A stretch of DNA of 64,000 bases from Ramlibacter ginsenosidimutans (GCF_042678185.1 NZ_JBHUDQ010000030.1), one strand, 5' to 3'. Positions 48,350 through 57,746 are shown, counted from the first letter of the stretch. Notes: a model not told the origin generated them from the letters alone. Numbers and translations: made by a program.

Positions 48350-49534
48350 TCAGCTTCGGGGTTGGCGATCGCCGACCGTCTTCGCCCTGCGGTCTGCAGC
48401 CAAGGGCGGTATCCGGGGCAGCCGGACGGTGAACGTGGTGCCCTCGTGATTCGACGTCGCGTCCACTGTGCCTCCGTGCGCGACCGCGATCTCCTTCGTG
48501 ATGTACAGGCCGAGGCCGAGGCCCGAGGAGCCAGGGCTCCTTTCCTGCTCGGTCGTGGGCTTCTGCCGCAGCGGGGAGAACAGGTTCTCTCGTGCTTCCG
48601 CAGGGATCGGGTTGCCGCCATTCCTCACCTGAACGCGCACGGCATCCGTGTCTCCGTCGACCGTCACGAGCACCGGCTCCCCTGACGCGCCATGCTGGAC
48701 CGCGTTTGCGACCAGATTGGCGAGCATCTGCCCGACCCGGGCGGCGTCCCAGCGCCCTGTGAGGACGCCTTCCCGGGTGAGCTCTATCCGGCTATCCGGA
48801 TGCAGCGCTGCGACTTCAGCGACGATGTCCTGCGTGATTTCGCCGAAGTCGCCGGGCGCCGGCGTGATGGGCAGTGCGACACCCAGGGCGGTCTGCGTGA
48901 AGTCGAGAATGTCCTTCACCATCCCTTTCATTCGTTCTGCAGCAGTCAGGATGCGCGCCACCGCCTTCGTCTGCGCACCCGTGAGAGTGTCCGCGCGCAG
49001 CAGGTAGTGCGCGCTCATGTGCACGACACCCAGCGGTGTGCGCAAGTCGTGCCCAAGCACCCCGAGCAGGAGGTTGCGCGAATCGTCCACCTTCTTCGAG
49101 TACAGGGAGGCGGACGCGGAGAGGGCCTGGTCCATGCTCTCTCCGAACCGCGTGAGCTGCTCCAGGTTTTCGGGTTGTGGCTGCTGGAGCTGCCTGGTCC
49201 ACCCGCGGATGACGGACGCACGAAGGGCGCGGAACTCCGAGATCAGGTCGTCCAGCGAGAACCCCTGATCGAACCGCTGTGCGGCGTGGTTCTGCGCAAT
49301 GCGCGTGATGTCAGGCGCGTTATCCGGCTTGTTGCCCTGGGCCTTGTCGTGCGTTGCCTGCGCGCCCTGGGTGTGCTTCATGTCCGCGGCAATGGCCAGC
49401 AGGAGCACTCTCGCATGATCGGCAAGCTCTTCTCGGGTGAACTGGTGGGAAGGCGACAGCCTGGTGTTCGCGAACTCCACCCACTCCTCCACGATGGGCC
49501 CGATTTGCTGCTCTATGAAGTCGCCGATCTGCAT
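48350..49534 (-). CDS. Soluble sensor histidine kinase
   Basis: A 394-residue histidine kinase without membrane helices. The N-terminal about 145 residues resemble an RsbRD/RsbT co-antagonist-type helical sensor domain (QIGDFIEQQIGPIVEEWVEF). The phosphorylated His162 lies in LGHDLRTPLGVV. The ATPase domain has NLVANAVQHG, VRNGGNPIP and GLGLGLYITKEI. The partner response regulator is not adjacent. The C-terminal tail (PLAADRRAKTVGDRQPRS) is unconserved. The start codon is close to the divergent small gene (191 bases). Confidence 0.87.
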   Translation of the reverse strand: MQIGDFIEQQIGPIVEEWVEFANTRLSPSHQFTREELADHARVLLLAIAADMKHTQGAQATHDKAQGNKPDNAPDITRIAQNHAAQRFDQGFSLDDLISEFRALRASVIRGWTRQLQQPQPENLEQLTRFGESMDQALSASASLYSKKVDDSRNLLLGVLGHDLRTPLGVVHMSAHYLLRADTLTGAQTKAVARILTAAERMKGMVKDILDFTQTALGVALPITPAPGDFGEITQDIVAEVAALHPDSRIELTREGVLTGRWDAARVGQMLANLVANAVQHGASGEPVLVTVDGDTDAVRVQVRNGGNPIPAEARENLFSPLRQKPTTEQERSPGSSGLGLGLYITKEIAVAHGGTVDATSNHEGTTFTVRLPRIPPLAADRRAKTVGDRQPRS

Positions 49535-49725
49535 CGATTTGAGGATACGCTCATTCGCCCCGCCGGATGCAGGCTGACGCCGGGGCCGAGGGGAACGACG
49601 CTCAGCTCCTCAGTGCGGGAGCGCGCGCCGCGTGGAAACGGTGTTCGTGCTGCGCGCGCGTACTGCGTGCTAATGTTGGCGATCACGCGCACACCGCGAG
49701 TACAACGGCGCGCAAGGAGAAGGAT

Positions 49726-49968
49726 ATGCAATCGGAGGACGGCACGCAGCCGGAAATGCAGTCGGACAGGGCAGGCTGCGACGCTCCAGCCGCTTCTGGT
49801 CCTTGCGTGCAGGGGGTGCGCAGGAGGGCTTCGGAACCGCTGCAGCCGCCGGAGCGCGAAGAACTGGCGCGGCGCATCGCTGCGAATCTGATTGCGCGCA
49901 AAGCCATGAGGCTGTACGAGCGCAGAACCGGCCGGCAGGTCCCGGCGGCGCCGGACGACCCTGTCTAG
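49726..49968 (+). CDS. Small hypothetical protein
   Basis: An 80-residue polar protein beginning MQSEDGTQPEMQSDRAGCDA. The C-terminal half, PEREELARRIAANLIARKAM, is a probable amphipathic basic helix. A strong ribosome-binding site, aaggagaagg, lies 4-13 bases before the ATG, which is the main support and decides this start over an upstream ATG at 49567. It has no known family. It is divergent from the histidine kinase and might be controlled by it. Confidence 0.55.
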   Translation: MQSEDGTQPEMQSDRAGCDAPAASGPCVQGVRRRASEPLQPPEREELARRIAANLIARKAMRLYERRTGRQVPAAPDDPV

Positions 49969-50043
49969 AAGGTCGTGCGCACCCGGGTCCTGTCTGTGGC
50001 TCCACCGGGCAACCGGCTACATGCTGGCTACATGGCAGAAATG

Positions 50044-50082
50044 GAAAAGGGTTCGCTACCCATCTGGTAGCAAACCCTTTTC
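50044..50082 (-). terminator. Terminator hairpin after tRNA-Thr
   Basis: On the minus strand, gaaaagggtttgctacc and ggtagcgaacccttttc pair over 17 bases with one G-U, with a short loop, followed by a T-containing tail (ttttcc). It begins 9 bases after the CCA end of the tRNA and is well placed to end the fbp/tRNA transcripts. Confidence 0.75.
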
Positions 50083-50090
50083 GTGGCGTC

Positions 50091-50166
50091 TGGTGCCGGA
50101 GAGAGGAATCGAACCCCCGACCTTCTCATTACGAATGAGCTGCTCTACCGACTGAGCTACTCCGGC
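50091..50166 (-). tRNA. tRNA-Thr (anticodon CGT)
   Basis: The minus strand reads gccggagtagctcagtcgg through to ggttcgattcctctctccgg and cacca. The acceptor stem gccggag/ctccggc closes. The anticodon stem ctcat/atgag encloses ttcgtaa, giving anticodon CGT, which decodes ACG. The D-arm (gctcagtcggtagagc) and T-arm (ggttcgattcc) are canonical and CCA is encoded. Total length is 76 bases. Confidence 0.96.
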
Positions 50167-50176
50167 GAAGCCTCGG

Positions 50177-50182
50177 ATTATA
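50177..50182 (-). promoter_or_regulatory. -10 element of tRNA-Thr promoter
   Basis: The minus strand carries a perfect TATAAT (50182-50177), 11 bases before the mature 5' end of the tRNA, giving a start near 50170. No strong -35 is visible 16-18 bases upstream (closest agcgtc). It lies in the gap after fbp. Confidence 0.55.
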
Positions 50183-50284
50183 GGGGATCTGGTTTGCCCG
50201 ACGCTGGCACCTCCGGCGGCAGTGGGTGCTGGCCGTGTCCGGCCAGTGTCCCCGCTCCCGCCGCCAGCCGCGCGCCCTTCCGCC

Positions 50285-51286
50285 TTACTGCCGGTGGTAC
50301 GCGGTCACCCGCTCCACTTCATTCTTCGAGCCCAGGATCACGCTCACGCGCTCGTGCAGCTTCTTCGGCTGGATGTCCAGGATGCGCTGCTTGCCGTTGG
50401 TGGCGGCGCCGCCTGCCTGCTCCACCAGCCACGACATCGGGTTGGCTTCGTACATCAGGCGCAGCTTGCCCGGCTTGTCCGGCTCCCGCTTGTCCCACGG
50501 ATACATGAAGATGCCGCCGCGCGTGAGGATGCGATGCACGTCGGCGACCATCGATGCGATCCAGCGCATGTTGAAATCCTTGCCGCGCGGGCCTTCCTTG
50601 CCGGCCAGGCATTCGTCGATGTAGCGCTTCACCGGCGCGTCCCAGTGCCGCATGTTGGACATGTTGATCGCGAATTCCTTGGTGTCCTCCGGGATGCGCA
50701 CGTCTTCCTGCGTCAGCACGAAGGAGCCTTGCTCGCGGTCCAGCGTGAACATCGCCACGCCGTCGCCCACGGTCAGCACCAGGGTGGTCTGCGGCCCGTA
50801 CACGCAGTAGCCCGCCGCCACCTGCTTGTGCCCGGCCTGCAGGAAGTCGCCCTCGTCGACCCCGCGGTCGCCCTCGGGCATCTTCAGCACGCTGAAGATG
50901 GTGCCGATGCTCACGTTCACGTCGATGTTGGAGGAGCCGTCGAGCGGGTCGAATAGCAGCAGGTATTCGCCCTTGGGGAAGCGGTTGGGCACCACGTAGA
51001 TGCCTTCCATTTCCTCGCTGGCCATGCCGGCGAGGTGGCCGCCCCATTCGTTGGCCTCGATCAGGACTTCGTTGGCGATGATGTCCAGCTTCTTCTGGAT
51101 CTCGCCCTGCACGTTGCCGGTGCCGGCCGATCCGAGCACGTCGCCGAGCGCGCCCTTGTTCACGGCATGGCTGATGCGCTTGCAGGCGCGCGCCACCACT
51201 TCGATCAGCAGGCGAAGCTGCCCGGGAATGTGCCCGTGCGTGCGCTGCTGCTCGACCAGGTAACGGGTGAGGGAGGTATTGCTCAT
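50285..51286 (-). CDS. fbp: Fructose-1,6-bisphosphatase, class 1
   Basis: A 333-residue metal-dependent phosphatase that makes fructose 6-phosphate in gluconeogenesis and the Calvin cycle. The metal and substrate motif is LLFDPLDGSSNIDVNVS. Further family segments are GYCVYGPQTTLVL and RYIDECLAGKEGPRG near the sugar site, and NGKQRILDIQPKKLHERV near the end. It starts 9 bases after the pepN stop, so the two are probably co-transcribed, with tRNA-Thr downstream. Confidence 0.96.
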   Translation of the reverse strand: MSNTSLTRYLVEQQRTHGHIPGQLRLLIEVVARACKRISHAVNKGALGDVLGSAGTGNVQGEIQKKLDIIANEVLIEANEWGGHLAGMASEEMEGIYVVPNRFPKGEYLLLFDPLDGSSNIDVNVSIGTIFSVLKMPEGDRGVDEGDFLQAGHKQVAAGYCVYGPQTTLVLTVGDGVAMFTLDREQGSFVLTQEDVRIPEDTKEFAINMSNMRHWDAPVKRYIDECLAGKEGPRGKDFNMRWIASMVADVHRILTRGGIFMYPWDKREPDKPGKLRLMYEANPMSWLVEQAGGAATNGKQRILDIQPKKLHERVSVILGSKNEVERVTAYHRQ

Positions 51287-51295
51287 GTCGGAACT

Positions 51296-53938
51296 CTAAT
51301 CGGCGAGTGCACGCGAGACCACCTCGCGCACGTCGTTGCTCAAATCCGGCTTCGCCGCCACGCGGGCGATCGCTTCGCGCGCGGCGCCGCGCAGGGGCTC
51401 GGCGAGTTTCTTCCAGCGGTCCAGGGCGCGCGCGAGCCGCGCCGCCACCTGCGGGTTGATCGCATCCAGCTCGATCACGCGATCGCTCCAGAACACGTAG
51501 CCCGCCGCATCGCTGCGATGGAAGCCGCCGGGGTTGGCGCTGCAGTAGCTGAAGATGACGCTGCGCGCGCGGTTCGGGTTGCGGATGTTGAAGTCCGGGT
51601 GCGCCATCAGCTGCTTCACGATGGGCAGCACGTTGCCGCCGCGGTCGGGCGCGCCGGCCTGCAGGGCGAACCACTTGTCCAGCACCAGCGGCTCGTTCCT
51701 GAACATCGCATGGAAGCGCTGCAGCGCCGCAGCCGCGAGATCGCTGCCGGCGCTCACCAGGGCCGCGAGCGCGTTGAAGCGGTCCGTCATGTTGGACGCG
51801 TCCTTGAAGCGCTGGTAGGCCTTGCCGGGCCACACCGTGTCGCCCGAGGCGCGCGCGGCCAGGCACAGCTGCGTGAGCGCCAGGCCGGTGAGCGCGCGGC
51901 GGCCGGCCGACGCCGGGTCGGGGCTGTAGGCGCCGGTGTCCTTGTGCGCCTCGTACGCCCATTCCCAGTCGGGCGCGAGCGCCTGCGCCAGCTGCGCGCG
52001 CATGGACTCGCGCACCGCGTGCACGCGCTGCGGATCGACCACGTCCAGCTGCTCCGCGATGTAGGTCTCGCCGGGCAGCGTGAGCACCAGTTCCTTGAAG
52101 GCCGCATCGAGCGCCGGGTGGCGCAGCACGCTGCGCATGGCCTCGACGTAGGGAGCGTCGAGCTGCACGGCGCTGTCGCTGCGCAGGAAGGTCAGGGCGC
52201 GCCCGGTCGCCAGGCGCTGCGCGGCCTCCCAGCGGTTGAAGGGATCGGTGTCGTGCGCGAGCAGCGCCAGCAGCTGCTGGTCGCTGTACTCGTAGTCCAG
52301 GATCACCGGCGCGCTGAAGCCGCGCAGCAGCGAGGGCACGGGCTCGGCGGCGTAGCCGGGGAAGGTGAGCGTCTCGCTGGCCTGCGTCAGCACGTGCAGG
52401 CCGCTGGTGAGTTCGCGGCCTTCCGCGTCCAGCAGCCCCAGCGCCACCGGGATCACGAACGGCTGCTTGTCCGGCTGGCCCGGCGTGGGTGCGCAGCTTT
52501 GCGACAGCGTCAGCGTGTAGATGCCGGAGGCGGCGTCGAAGTGGGTCTGCACGCGCACGTGCGGCGTGCCGGCCTGGCTGTACCAGCGCTTGAACTGCTC
52601 CAGCCGTTGCGCGAGCTGCGACTCGGGGTTGGCATCGGCAATGGCCTGCGCGAAATCGTCGCAGGTCACGGCCTGGCCGTCGTGGCGCTGGAAGTACAGC
52701 GTCAGGCCGCGGGCGAAGCCTTCCCGGCCCACCAGGGTCTGCATCATGCGCACGACCTCCGCGCCCTTCTCGTAGACCGTGACGGTGTAGAAGTTGTTGA
52801 TCTCCAGGTACTGGTCGGGGCGCACCGGGTGCGCCATCGGGCCGGCGTCCTCGGGGAACTGCGCCGTGCGCAGCACGCGCACGTCCTCGATGCGCTTGAC
52901 CGCGCGCGCCGAAGGCTGCCCCGCCAGGTCCTGGCTGAACTCCTGGTCGCGGAAGACGGTGAGGCCTTCCTTCAGCGAGAGCTGGAACCAGTCGCGGCAC
53001 GTGACGCGGTCGCCGGTCCAGTTGTGGAAGTATTCGTGGCCCACCACCGACTCGATGTTGGCGTAGTCGGTGTCCGTCGCGGTGGCCTGGCTGGCGAGAA
53101 CGTACTTCGTGTTGAAGATGTTCAGGCCCTTGTTCTCCATCGCGCCCATGTTGAAGTCGCTGGTCGCGACGATCATGAAGCGCTCCAGGTCCAGCGGCAG
53201 GCCGAAGCGCGCCTCGTCCCAGGCGATGGACGCCATCAGCGAGTTCATCGCATGCTCGGTCTTGTCCAGGTCGCCGGCACGCACGTACACCTGCAGCAGG
53301 TGCTCCTTGCCGCTGCGTGCGCTGATGCGCTGCTCGCGGCAGACCAGCTGCCCGGCCACCAGCGCGAACAGGTACGACGGCTTGCGGAAGGGGTCCACCC
53401 ACTTGGCGAAGTGGCGGCCTTCGGCCAGATCCCCGTGGTCCACCAGGTTGCCGTTGGACAGCAGCACGGGGTACTTCTGCTTGTCGGCGCGCAGCGTGAC
53501 CGTGTAGCTGGCCATCACGTCGGGACGGTCCAGGAAATAGGTGATGCGGCGAAAGCCCTCGGCCTCGCACTGCGTGAAGAAGGAGTCGTTGCTGACATAG
53601 AGGCCCATCAGCTTGGTGTTCTTCGCGGGCGCACAGGTCGTGAAGATCTCCAGCTCGAACGGGTCGTTGCCCTCCGGCAGGTTCTCCAGCACCAGTTGCC
53701 CGTCCTCCATCTTGAAGGAGGTGCCCTGGCCGCCGACGAGCACGCGGGCCAGGTTCAGTTCCTCGCCGTCCAGGCGCAGCGGCTGCGGCACCACGTCGGG
53801 GTTGCGGCGGATGCGCATGCGATTGAGCACGCGCGTCTTCGCGGGGTCGAGGTCGAAGCACAGTTCGACGGTGTCGATCCAGAACGCGGGCGGCTGGTAG
53901 TCCGCCCGGTGGATCACCTTGGAAGTCCCTTCACGCAT
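51296..53938 (-). CDS. pepN: Aminopeptidase N
   Basis: An 880-residue M1 zinc aminopeptidase that removes N-terminal residues from peptides in the cytoplasm. The exopeptidase motif GAMEN is in NMGAMENKGLNIFN. The zinc site is HEYFHNWTGDRVTCRDWF, with the third ligand in LKEGLTVFRDQEF. The length is as expected for PepN of this group. The start MREGTSKVIHRADYQ fits family N-termini. It lies 84 bases after the prfB stop and 9 before fbp. Confidence 0.96.
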   Translation of the reverse strand: MREGTSKVIHRADYQPPAFWIDTVELCFDLDPAKTRVLNRMRIRRNPDVVPQPLRLDGEELNLARVLVGGQGTSFKMEDGQLVLENLPEGNDPFELEIFTTCAPAKNTKLMGLYVSNDSFFTQCEAEGFRRITYFLDRPDVMASYTVTLRADKQKYPVLLSNGNLVDHGDLAEGRHFAKWVDPFRKPSYLFALVAGQLVCREQRISARSGKEHLLQVYVRAGDLDKTEHAMNSLMASIAWDEARFGLPLDLERFMIVATSDFNMGAMENKGLNIFNTKYVLASQATATDTDYANIESVVGHEYFHNWTGDRVTCRDWFQLSLKEGLTVFRDQEFSQDLAGQPSARAVKRIEDVRVLRTAQFPEDAGPMAHPVRPDQYLEINNFYTVTVYEKGAEVVRMMQTLVGREGFARGLTLYFQRHDGQAVTCDDFAQAIADANPESQLAQRLEQFKRWYSQAGTPHVRVQTHFDAASGIYTLTLSQSCAPTPGQPDKQPFVIPVALGLLDAEGRELTSGLHVLTQASETLTFPGYAAEPVPSLLRGFSAPVILDYEYSDQQLLALLAHDTDPFNRWEAAQRLATGRALTFLRSDSAVQLDAPYVEAMRSVLRHPALDAAFKELVLTLPGETYIAEQLDVVDPQRVHAVRESMRAQLAQALAPDWEWAYEAHKDTGAYSPDPASAGRRALTGLALTQLCLAARASGDTVWPGKAYQRFKDASNMTDRFNALAALVSAGSDLAAAALQRFHAMFRNEPLVLDKWFALQAGAPDRGGNVLPIVKQLMAHPDFNIRNPNRARSVIFSYCSANPGGFHRSDAAGYVFWSDRVIELDAINPQVAARLARALDRWKKLAEPLRGAAREAIARVAAKPDLSNDVREVVSRALAD

Positions 53939-54022
53939 GGAGGCTCTCCGGTAAATCGTTCTTCATCAGCTCTTCGAAATCCCGCGATGCGGGCACGCGC
54001 GGGCCGGCGAGTGCCTGCGCCA

Positions 54023-55127
54023 TCACACGCCCTGCTTCAGCGAGGCCTCGATGAAGGGATCGAGGTCGCCGTCCAGCACCTTCTGGGTATTGGAAATCTC
54101 GACGTTGGTGCGCAGGTCCTTGATGCGGCTCTGGTCCAGCACGTAGCTGCGGATCTGGTGACCCCAGCCCACGTCGGTCTTGGTCGCCTCCAGCGCCTGC
54201 TGCGCCTCCATGCGCTTGCGCATCTCGAAGTCGTACAGGCGCGAGCGCAGGCGCCGCCAGGCGACGTCGCGGTTGCTGTGCTGGCTGCGGCTGTCCTGGC
54301 ACTGCACGACGATGCCCGTCGGAATGTGCGTCAGGCGCACCGCCGAGTCGGTCTTGTTGATGTGCTGGCCGCCCGCGCCCGAGGCGCGGAAGGTGTCCAC
54401 GCGCACGTCCGCCGGGTTGATGTCGATCTCGATCGAGTCGTCGATCTCGGGGTAGACGAACACGCTGGCGAAGCTGGTGTGCCGCCCGCCCGAGGAGTCG
54501 AACGGCGACTTGCGCACGAGCCGGTGCACGCCCGTTTCCGTGCGCAGCAGCCCGAAGGCGTAGTCGCCCTCGATCTTGATCGTGGCGCTCTTGATGCCGG
54601 CGACGTCACCGGGCGTCTCGTCCTCGATGGTGTACTTGAAGCCCTTGCGCTCGGCGTACTTGATGTACTGGCGCAGCAGCATGCTGGCCCAGTCGCAGGC
54701 CTCGGTGCCGCCCGCGCCTGCCTGCAGGTCGAGGAAGCAGTTGTTGGGGTCCGCGGGCTGGTTGAACATGCGCCGGAACTCCAGGTCCTTGACGATGTTT
54801 TCTGCCTTCTGGCTCTCGGCCTCGATGGTCTGCAGCCCGGCCTCGTCGCCTTCCTCCTTGCTCATCTCGTAGAGCTCGAGGTTGTCGGCGAGCTCGCGCT
54901 CGAGGTCCTGCAGCACGAGGACGATGCCATCGAGCTGCTTCTTTTCCTTGCCCAGCTCCTGGGCCTTCTTGGGATCGTTCCAGACCGTGGGATCTTCCAG
55001 CGCGGCGGTGACGGTCCTCAGGCGCTCCGACTTGGCATCGAAGTCAAAGATACCTCCGGAGATCGACTGTCCGGGCCTGCAGGTCCTGCAGGGAGGTGCC
55101 GATCAGGTTGATGCGTTCTGCGTCCAT
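54023..55127 (-). CDS. prfB: Peptide chain release factor 2 (programmed +1 frameshift)
   Basis: This RF2 terminates translation at UGA and UAA. The first frame starts MDAERINLIGTSLQDL and ends ...RRYL at an in-frame TGA (55046-55044). A +1 shift continues as DFDAKSERL and gives about 367 residues. The RF2 tripeptide SPF is in KSPFDSSGGRHTSF and the peptidyl-hydrolase motif GGQ is in GAGGQHINKTDSA. A single uninterrupted frame does not exist, so automated callers may report only 54023-54916. It precedes pepN and follows the response-regulator kinase gene. Confidence 0.95.
55041..55060 (-). promoter_or_regulatory. prfB programmed frameshift site
   Basis: The minus strand reads ccggaggtatctttgacttc around this position. 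The Shine-Dalgarno-like ggagg lies just upstream of ctt-tga-c, where the ribosome slips +1 from CUU onto UUU. Low RF2 favours the shift, giving autoregulation. The TGA is at 55046-55044. Confidence 0.93.
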
Positions 55128-55161
55128 GGTGTGTCGTGTCCTTGAGTTGTCCGTGATTTTC

Positions 55162-56304
55162 TCATGCGGACGCGTCCGGTGCGGCCAGAGGCAGCGAGAG
55201 CACGAATTCGGCGCCTTCGCCGGGCGCGCTGCGCACCTCGAGGCGTCCGTGGTGCGCCTGCGCGATCTGGCGCGCGATGTACAGCCCGAGGCCCAGGCCG
55301 GCGACCTGGGCCGCGCCCTCCGTGCGCTCGAACTGCTCGAAGATGCGCTCCTGGTCGGCCGCCGCGATGCCCATGCCCTGGTCGCGGACGGACACGAAGG
55401 CCTCGGGGACTTCCTCGCGCAAGCCGACCGCGACCGCGACGGGCTTGCCCTGGCCGTAGCGCAGCGCATTGGTCAGCAGGTTGGTGATCACCTGCTCGAT
55501 GCGGAACTCGTCGCCCACGATCTCCAGTGTCGGCGGTGCAGACAGCGTCACCTGCACGCCGGTGGCCTTGCCCTGTTCCTGGATGGCCTCGACGACCACC
55601 TGCGCGGATGCGACGAGGTCGAACGGCGCCGGCACGATCGTGAGCTTGCCCGTGCGCACGCGCGACACGTCCAGCATGTCGTCGAGCAAGCGCACCATGC
55701 TGCGGATCTGGCGCTCGTCGCGTTCGACCATGCGCAGCATGGCCTGCGCATCCGGCTGCCTGGGGCCGCCGACCATCTTGCGCCGCAACTGCGCCTGCAG
55801 GTACACCGAATTGAGCGGATTGCGCAGCTCGTGCGCGATCATGGACATGAAGTCGTCGCGCATGCTCACCGCGCGCTGCAACTGCGCCTTGGCTTCCTGC
55901 AGTTCCTGGCGCTGGCGGAACAGCTCGACGAACACGCTGACCTTGCTGCGCACGGTGTGCGGATCCAGCGGCTTGTGCAGGAAGTCCACCGCGCCGGACT
56001 CGTAGCCGCGGAAGGCGTAGTTCAGTTCGTGGCCGGCGGCGCTCACGAACACGATGGGGATGGCGCGCGTGCGCTCCGTGCCGCGCATCAGCTCCGCGAG
56101 TTCGAAGCCGTTCATGGACGGCATCTGCACGTCGATGATGGCCAGCGCGAAGGAATGCTCCAGCATGAGCGACAGCGCCGCGTCGCCCGAGCGCGCCGTG
56201 AAGATGCGGCGGTCCGGTGCGCGGATCAGCGCCTCGAGCGCAACGAGGTTTTCCTGCAGGTCGTCCACCAGCAGCAGGTTGATGGCGTGGGAATCGGGGC
56301 TCAT
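55162..56304 (-). CDS. Response regulator-histidine kinase hybrid (REC-HisKA-HATPase)
   Basis: A 380-residue protein with an N-terminal receiver (residues 1-125; phospho-acceptor Asp58 in ALAIIDVQMPSMNG) and a short coiled coil (RQRQELQEAKAQLQ). A HisKA domain follows with His158 in MSMIAHELRNPLNS, then a HATPase domain with GLGLGLYIARQIAQ. There are no membrane helices. It is the last gene of a four-gene cluster with CheR, CheB and a large hybrid kinase, overlapping cheB by 4 bases. It probably receives phosphate from the large kinase and passes signals on. Confidence 0.9.
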   Translation of the reverse strand: MSPDSHAINLLLVDDLQENLVALEALIRAPDRRIFTARSGDAALSLMLEHSFALAIIDVQMPSMNGFELAELMRGTERTRAIPIVFVSAAGHELNYAFRGYESGAVDFLHKPLDPHTVRSKVSVFVELFRQRQELQEAKAQLQRAVSMRDDFMSMIAHELRNPLNSVYLQAQLRRKMVGGPRQPDAQAMLRMVERDERQIRSMVRLLDDMLDVSRVRTGKLTIVPAPFDLVASAQVVVEAIQEQGKATGVQVTLSAPPTLEIVGDEFRIEQVITNLLTNALRYGQGKPVAVAVGLREEVPEAFVSVRDQGMGIAAADQERIFEQFERTEGAAQVAGLGLGLYIARQIAQAHHGRLEVRSAPGEGAEFVLSLPLAAPDASA

Positions 56305-56897
56305 CGGCGTACCACAGTGTGCAGCAGCCGGCGCAGGCCTGCCAGCGGCATGACGTAGTCGGGATCGGCCGCGGCGATGGCCGCCTGCGGCATGACGGTG
56401 TGCGCCGCCTCGTGCGGGTCCTGCACGGCGGCCAGCCCGCCGCAGGCCTTGATGCGGGCGAGCCCGCGGGCGCCGTCCTCGTTGGCGCCGGTCAGCACGA
56501 GCCCGGCGAGGCTGTTGCCGTAGGCTTCGGCGCAGGTGTCGAACAGCACGTCGATCGAGGGTCGCGAGAACAGCACGGGTGGATCGCAGCTGAGCGAAAA
56601 GCTGCGCTCGCGCTCCACCAGCAGGTGGTAGCCGGGCGGCGCGAACCAGATCGTGCCCGCGGCGATTGCCGCATTCGGCTGCGCCTCGCGCACCGGCACG
56701 GTTACGCGGCTCGCGAACACCTCCACCAGCCGGCTCTCGTGGTCCTCGGGCAGGTGCAGCACGACGATGATGGCCGCCTGCACGGGCGGCTGCAGGCCGT
56801 GGAACAGCGTGAACAGCGCATCGATGCCGCCCGCGGAGGCGCCGATCGCCACCGCCTCGGCGGAAAAACGGAAACAGGGCTCGAGTTCCCGCTTCAT
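56301..56897 (-). CDS. CheB-type protein-glutamate methylesterase domain protein
   Basis: A 198-residue protein consisting only of the CheB catalytic domain. Triad residues are Ser21 (AIGASAGGIDAL), His48 (VVLHLPEDHES) and Asp141 (TGANEDGARG). No receiver domain is present, so it is not directly controlled by phosphorylation in the classical way. It overlaps both neighbours by 4 bases (ATGA). With CheR it may modify a receptor or a kinase in the cluster rather than flagellar receptors; no chemoreceptor gene is in view. Confidence 0.9.
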   Translation of the reverse strand: MKRELEPCFRFSAEAVAIGASAGGIDALFTLFHGLQPPVQAAIIVVLHLPEDHESRLVEVFASRVTVPVREAQPNAAIAAGTIWFAPPGYHLLVERERSFSLSCDPPVLFSRPSIDVLFDTCAEAYGNSLAGLVLTGANEDGARGLARIKACGGLAAVQDPHEAAHTVMPQAAIAAADPDYVMPLAGLRRLLHTVVRR

Positions 56898-57724
56898 GCG
56901 TCGCTCCCACTCTTGCGGTACACGCGATCGGCCCGGCTCACCGGCTCGAACCGGTCGGCATAGGCGGAAAAGTCCAGCGTCTCCTTGGAGCCCAGGCCGA
57001 GGAAGCCGCGCCGCGTGAGCGACTCGTGGAACAGGCCGATCGCGCGGTCCTGCAAGGCGCGATTGAAATAGATCAGCACGTTGCGGCAGGACACGAGCTG
57101 CGTCTCCGAGAACACCGCGTCCGTTGCAAGGCTGTGGTCGGCGAAGGTGATGCTTCGGCGCAGCCCCTTGTCGAACAGGGCGCCGCCATACGCGGCGGTG
57201 TAGTAGTCGCTGAAACTGCGCAGGCCCCCGGCCCGCTGGTAGTTGCGCGTGAACGACTGCATCGGCTCCAGCCGGAAGATCCCGTGCCGCGCCTTGTCCA
57301 GCGAGGCGTGGTTGATGTCCGTCGCGTAGAGGATGGTGCGCTCCAGCAGGCCTTCTTCCTGCAGCAGGATCGCCAGCGAGTACGCCTCCTCGCCCGTGCT
57401 GCAGCCCGCCACCCAGACCTTCAGCGAAGGATAGGTGCGCAGCACCGGCACCACGTGCCGCCGCAGCGCGAGGAAGTAGGCCGGGTCGCGGAACATCTCG
57501 CTCACCGGCACCGTGAGGTACTGCAGCAGCTGCGCGAATTGCGCGGGATCGTGCAGCACCTGTTCCTGCAGCGCGGAGATGGTGTCCGCGCCCATGCGCT
57601 CCTGCGCCTGCAGCACGCGCCGTTTCAGCGAGGCGAAGGCGTAGTCGCGGAAGTCGTGGCCGTAGCGCAGGTGCACCGCCTGCACGAGCAGCCGGATCTC
57701 GATGTCGGCGACGGCCAGGGTCAT
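56894..57724 (-). CDS. CheR-type methyltransferase
   Basis: A 276-residue SAM-dependent glutamate methyltransferase. The N-terminal helical domain (residues 1-80) is followed by the catalytic domain with VWVAGCSTGEEAYSLAILLQ (SAM binding) and VSCRNVLIYFNRALQ. MFRDPAYF marks the family. The domain set is standard for CheR without extra repeats. It overlaps cheB by 4 bases and lies 22 bases after the hybrid kinase stop. Confidence 0.91.
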   Translation of the reverse strand: MTLAVADIEIRLLVQAVHLRYGHDFRDYAFASLKRRVLQAQERMGADTISALQEQVLHDPAQFAQLLQYLTVPVSEMFRDPAYFLALRRHVVPVLRTYPSLKVWVAGCSTGEEAYSLAILLQEEGLLERTILYATDINHASLDKARHGIFRLEPMQSFTRNYQRAGGLRSFSDYYTAAYGGALFDKGLRRSITFADHSLATDAVFSETQLVSCRNVLIYFNRALQDRAIGLFHESLTRRGFLGLGSKETLDFSAYADRFEPVSRADRVYRKSGSDA

Positions 57725-57746
57725 ACCCGGCCCCTCGGTGCGCAGC

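Noticed and set aside
50083..50508. Frame reading ERNRTPDLLITNELLYRLSY
   Set aside because: It is a translation across the reverse strand of tRNA-Thr, a well-known annotation artefact.
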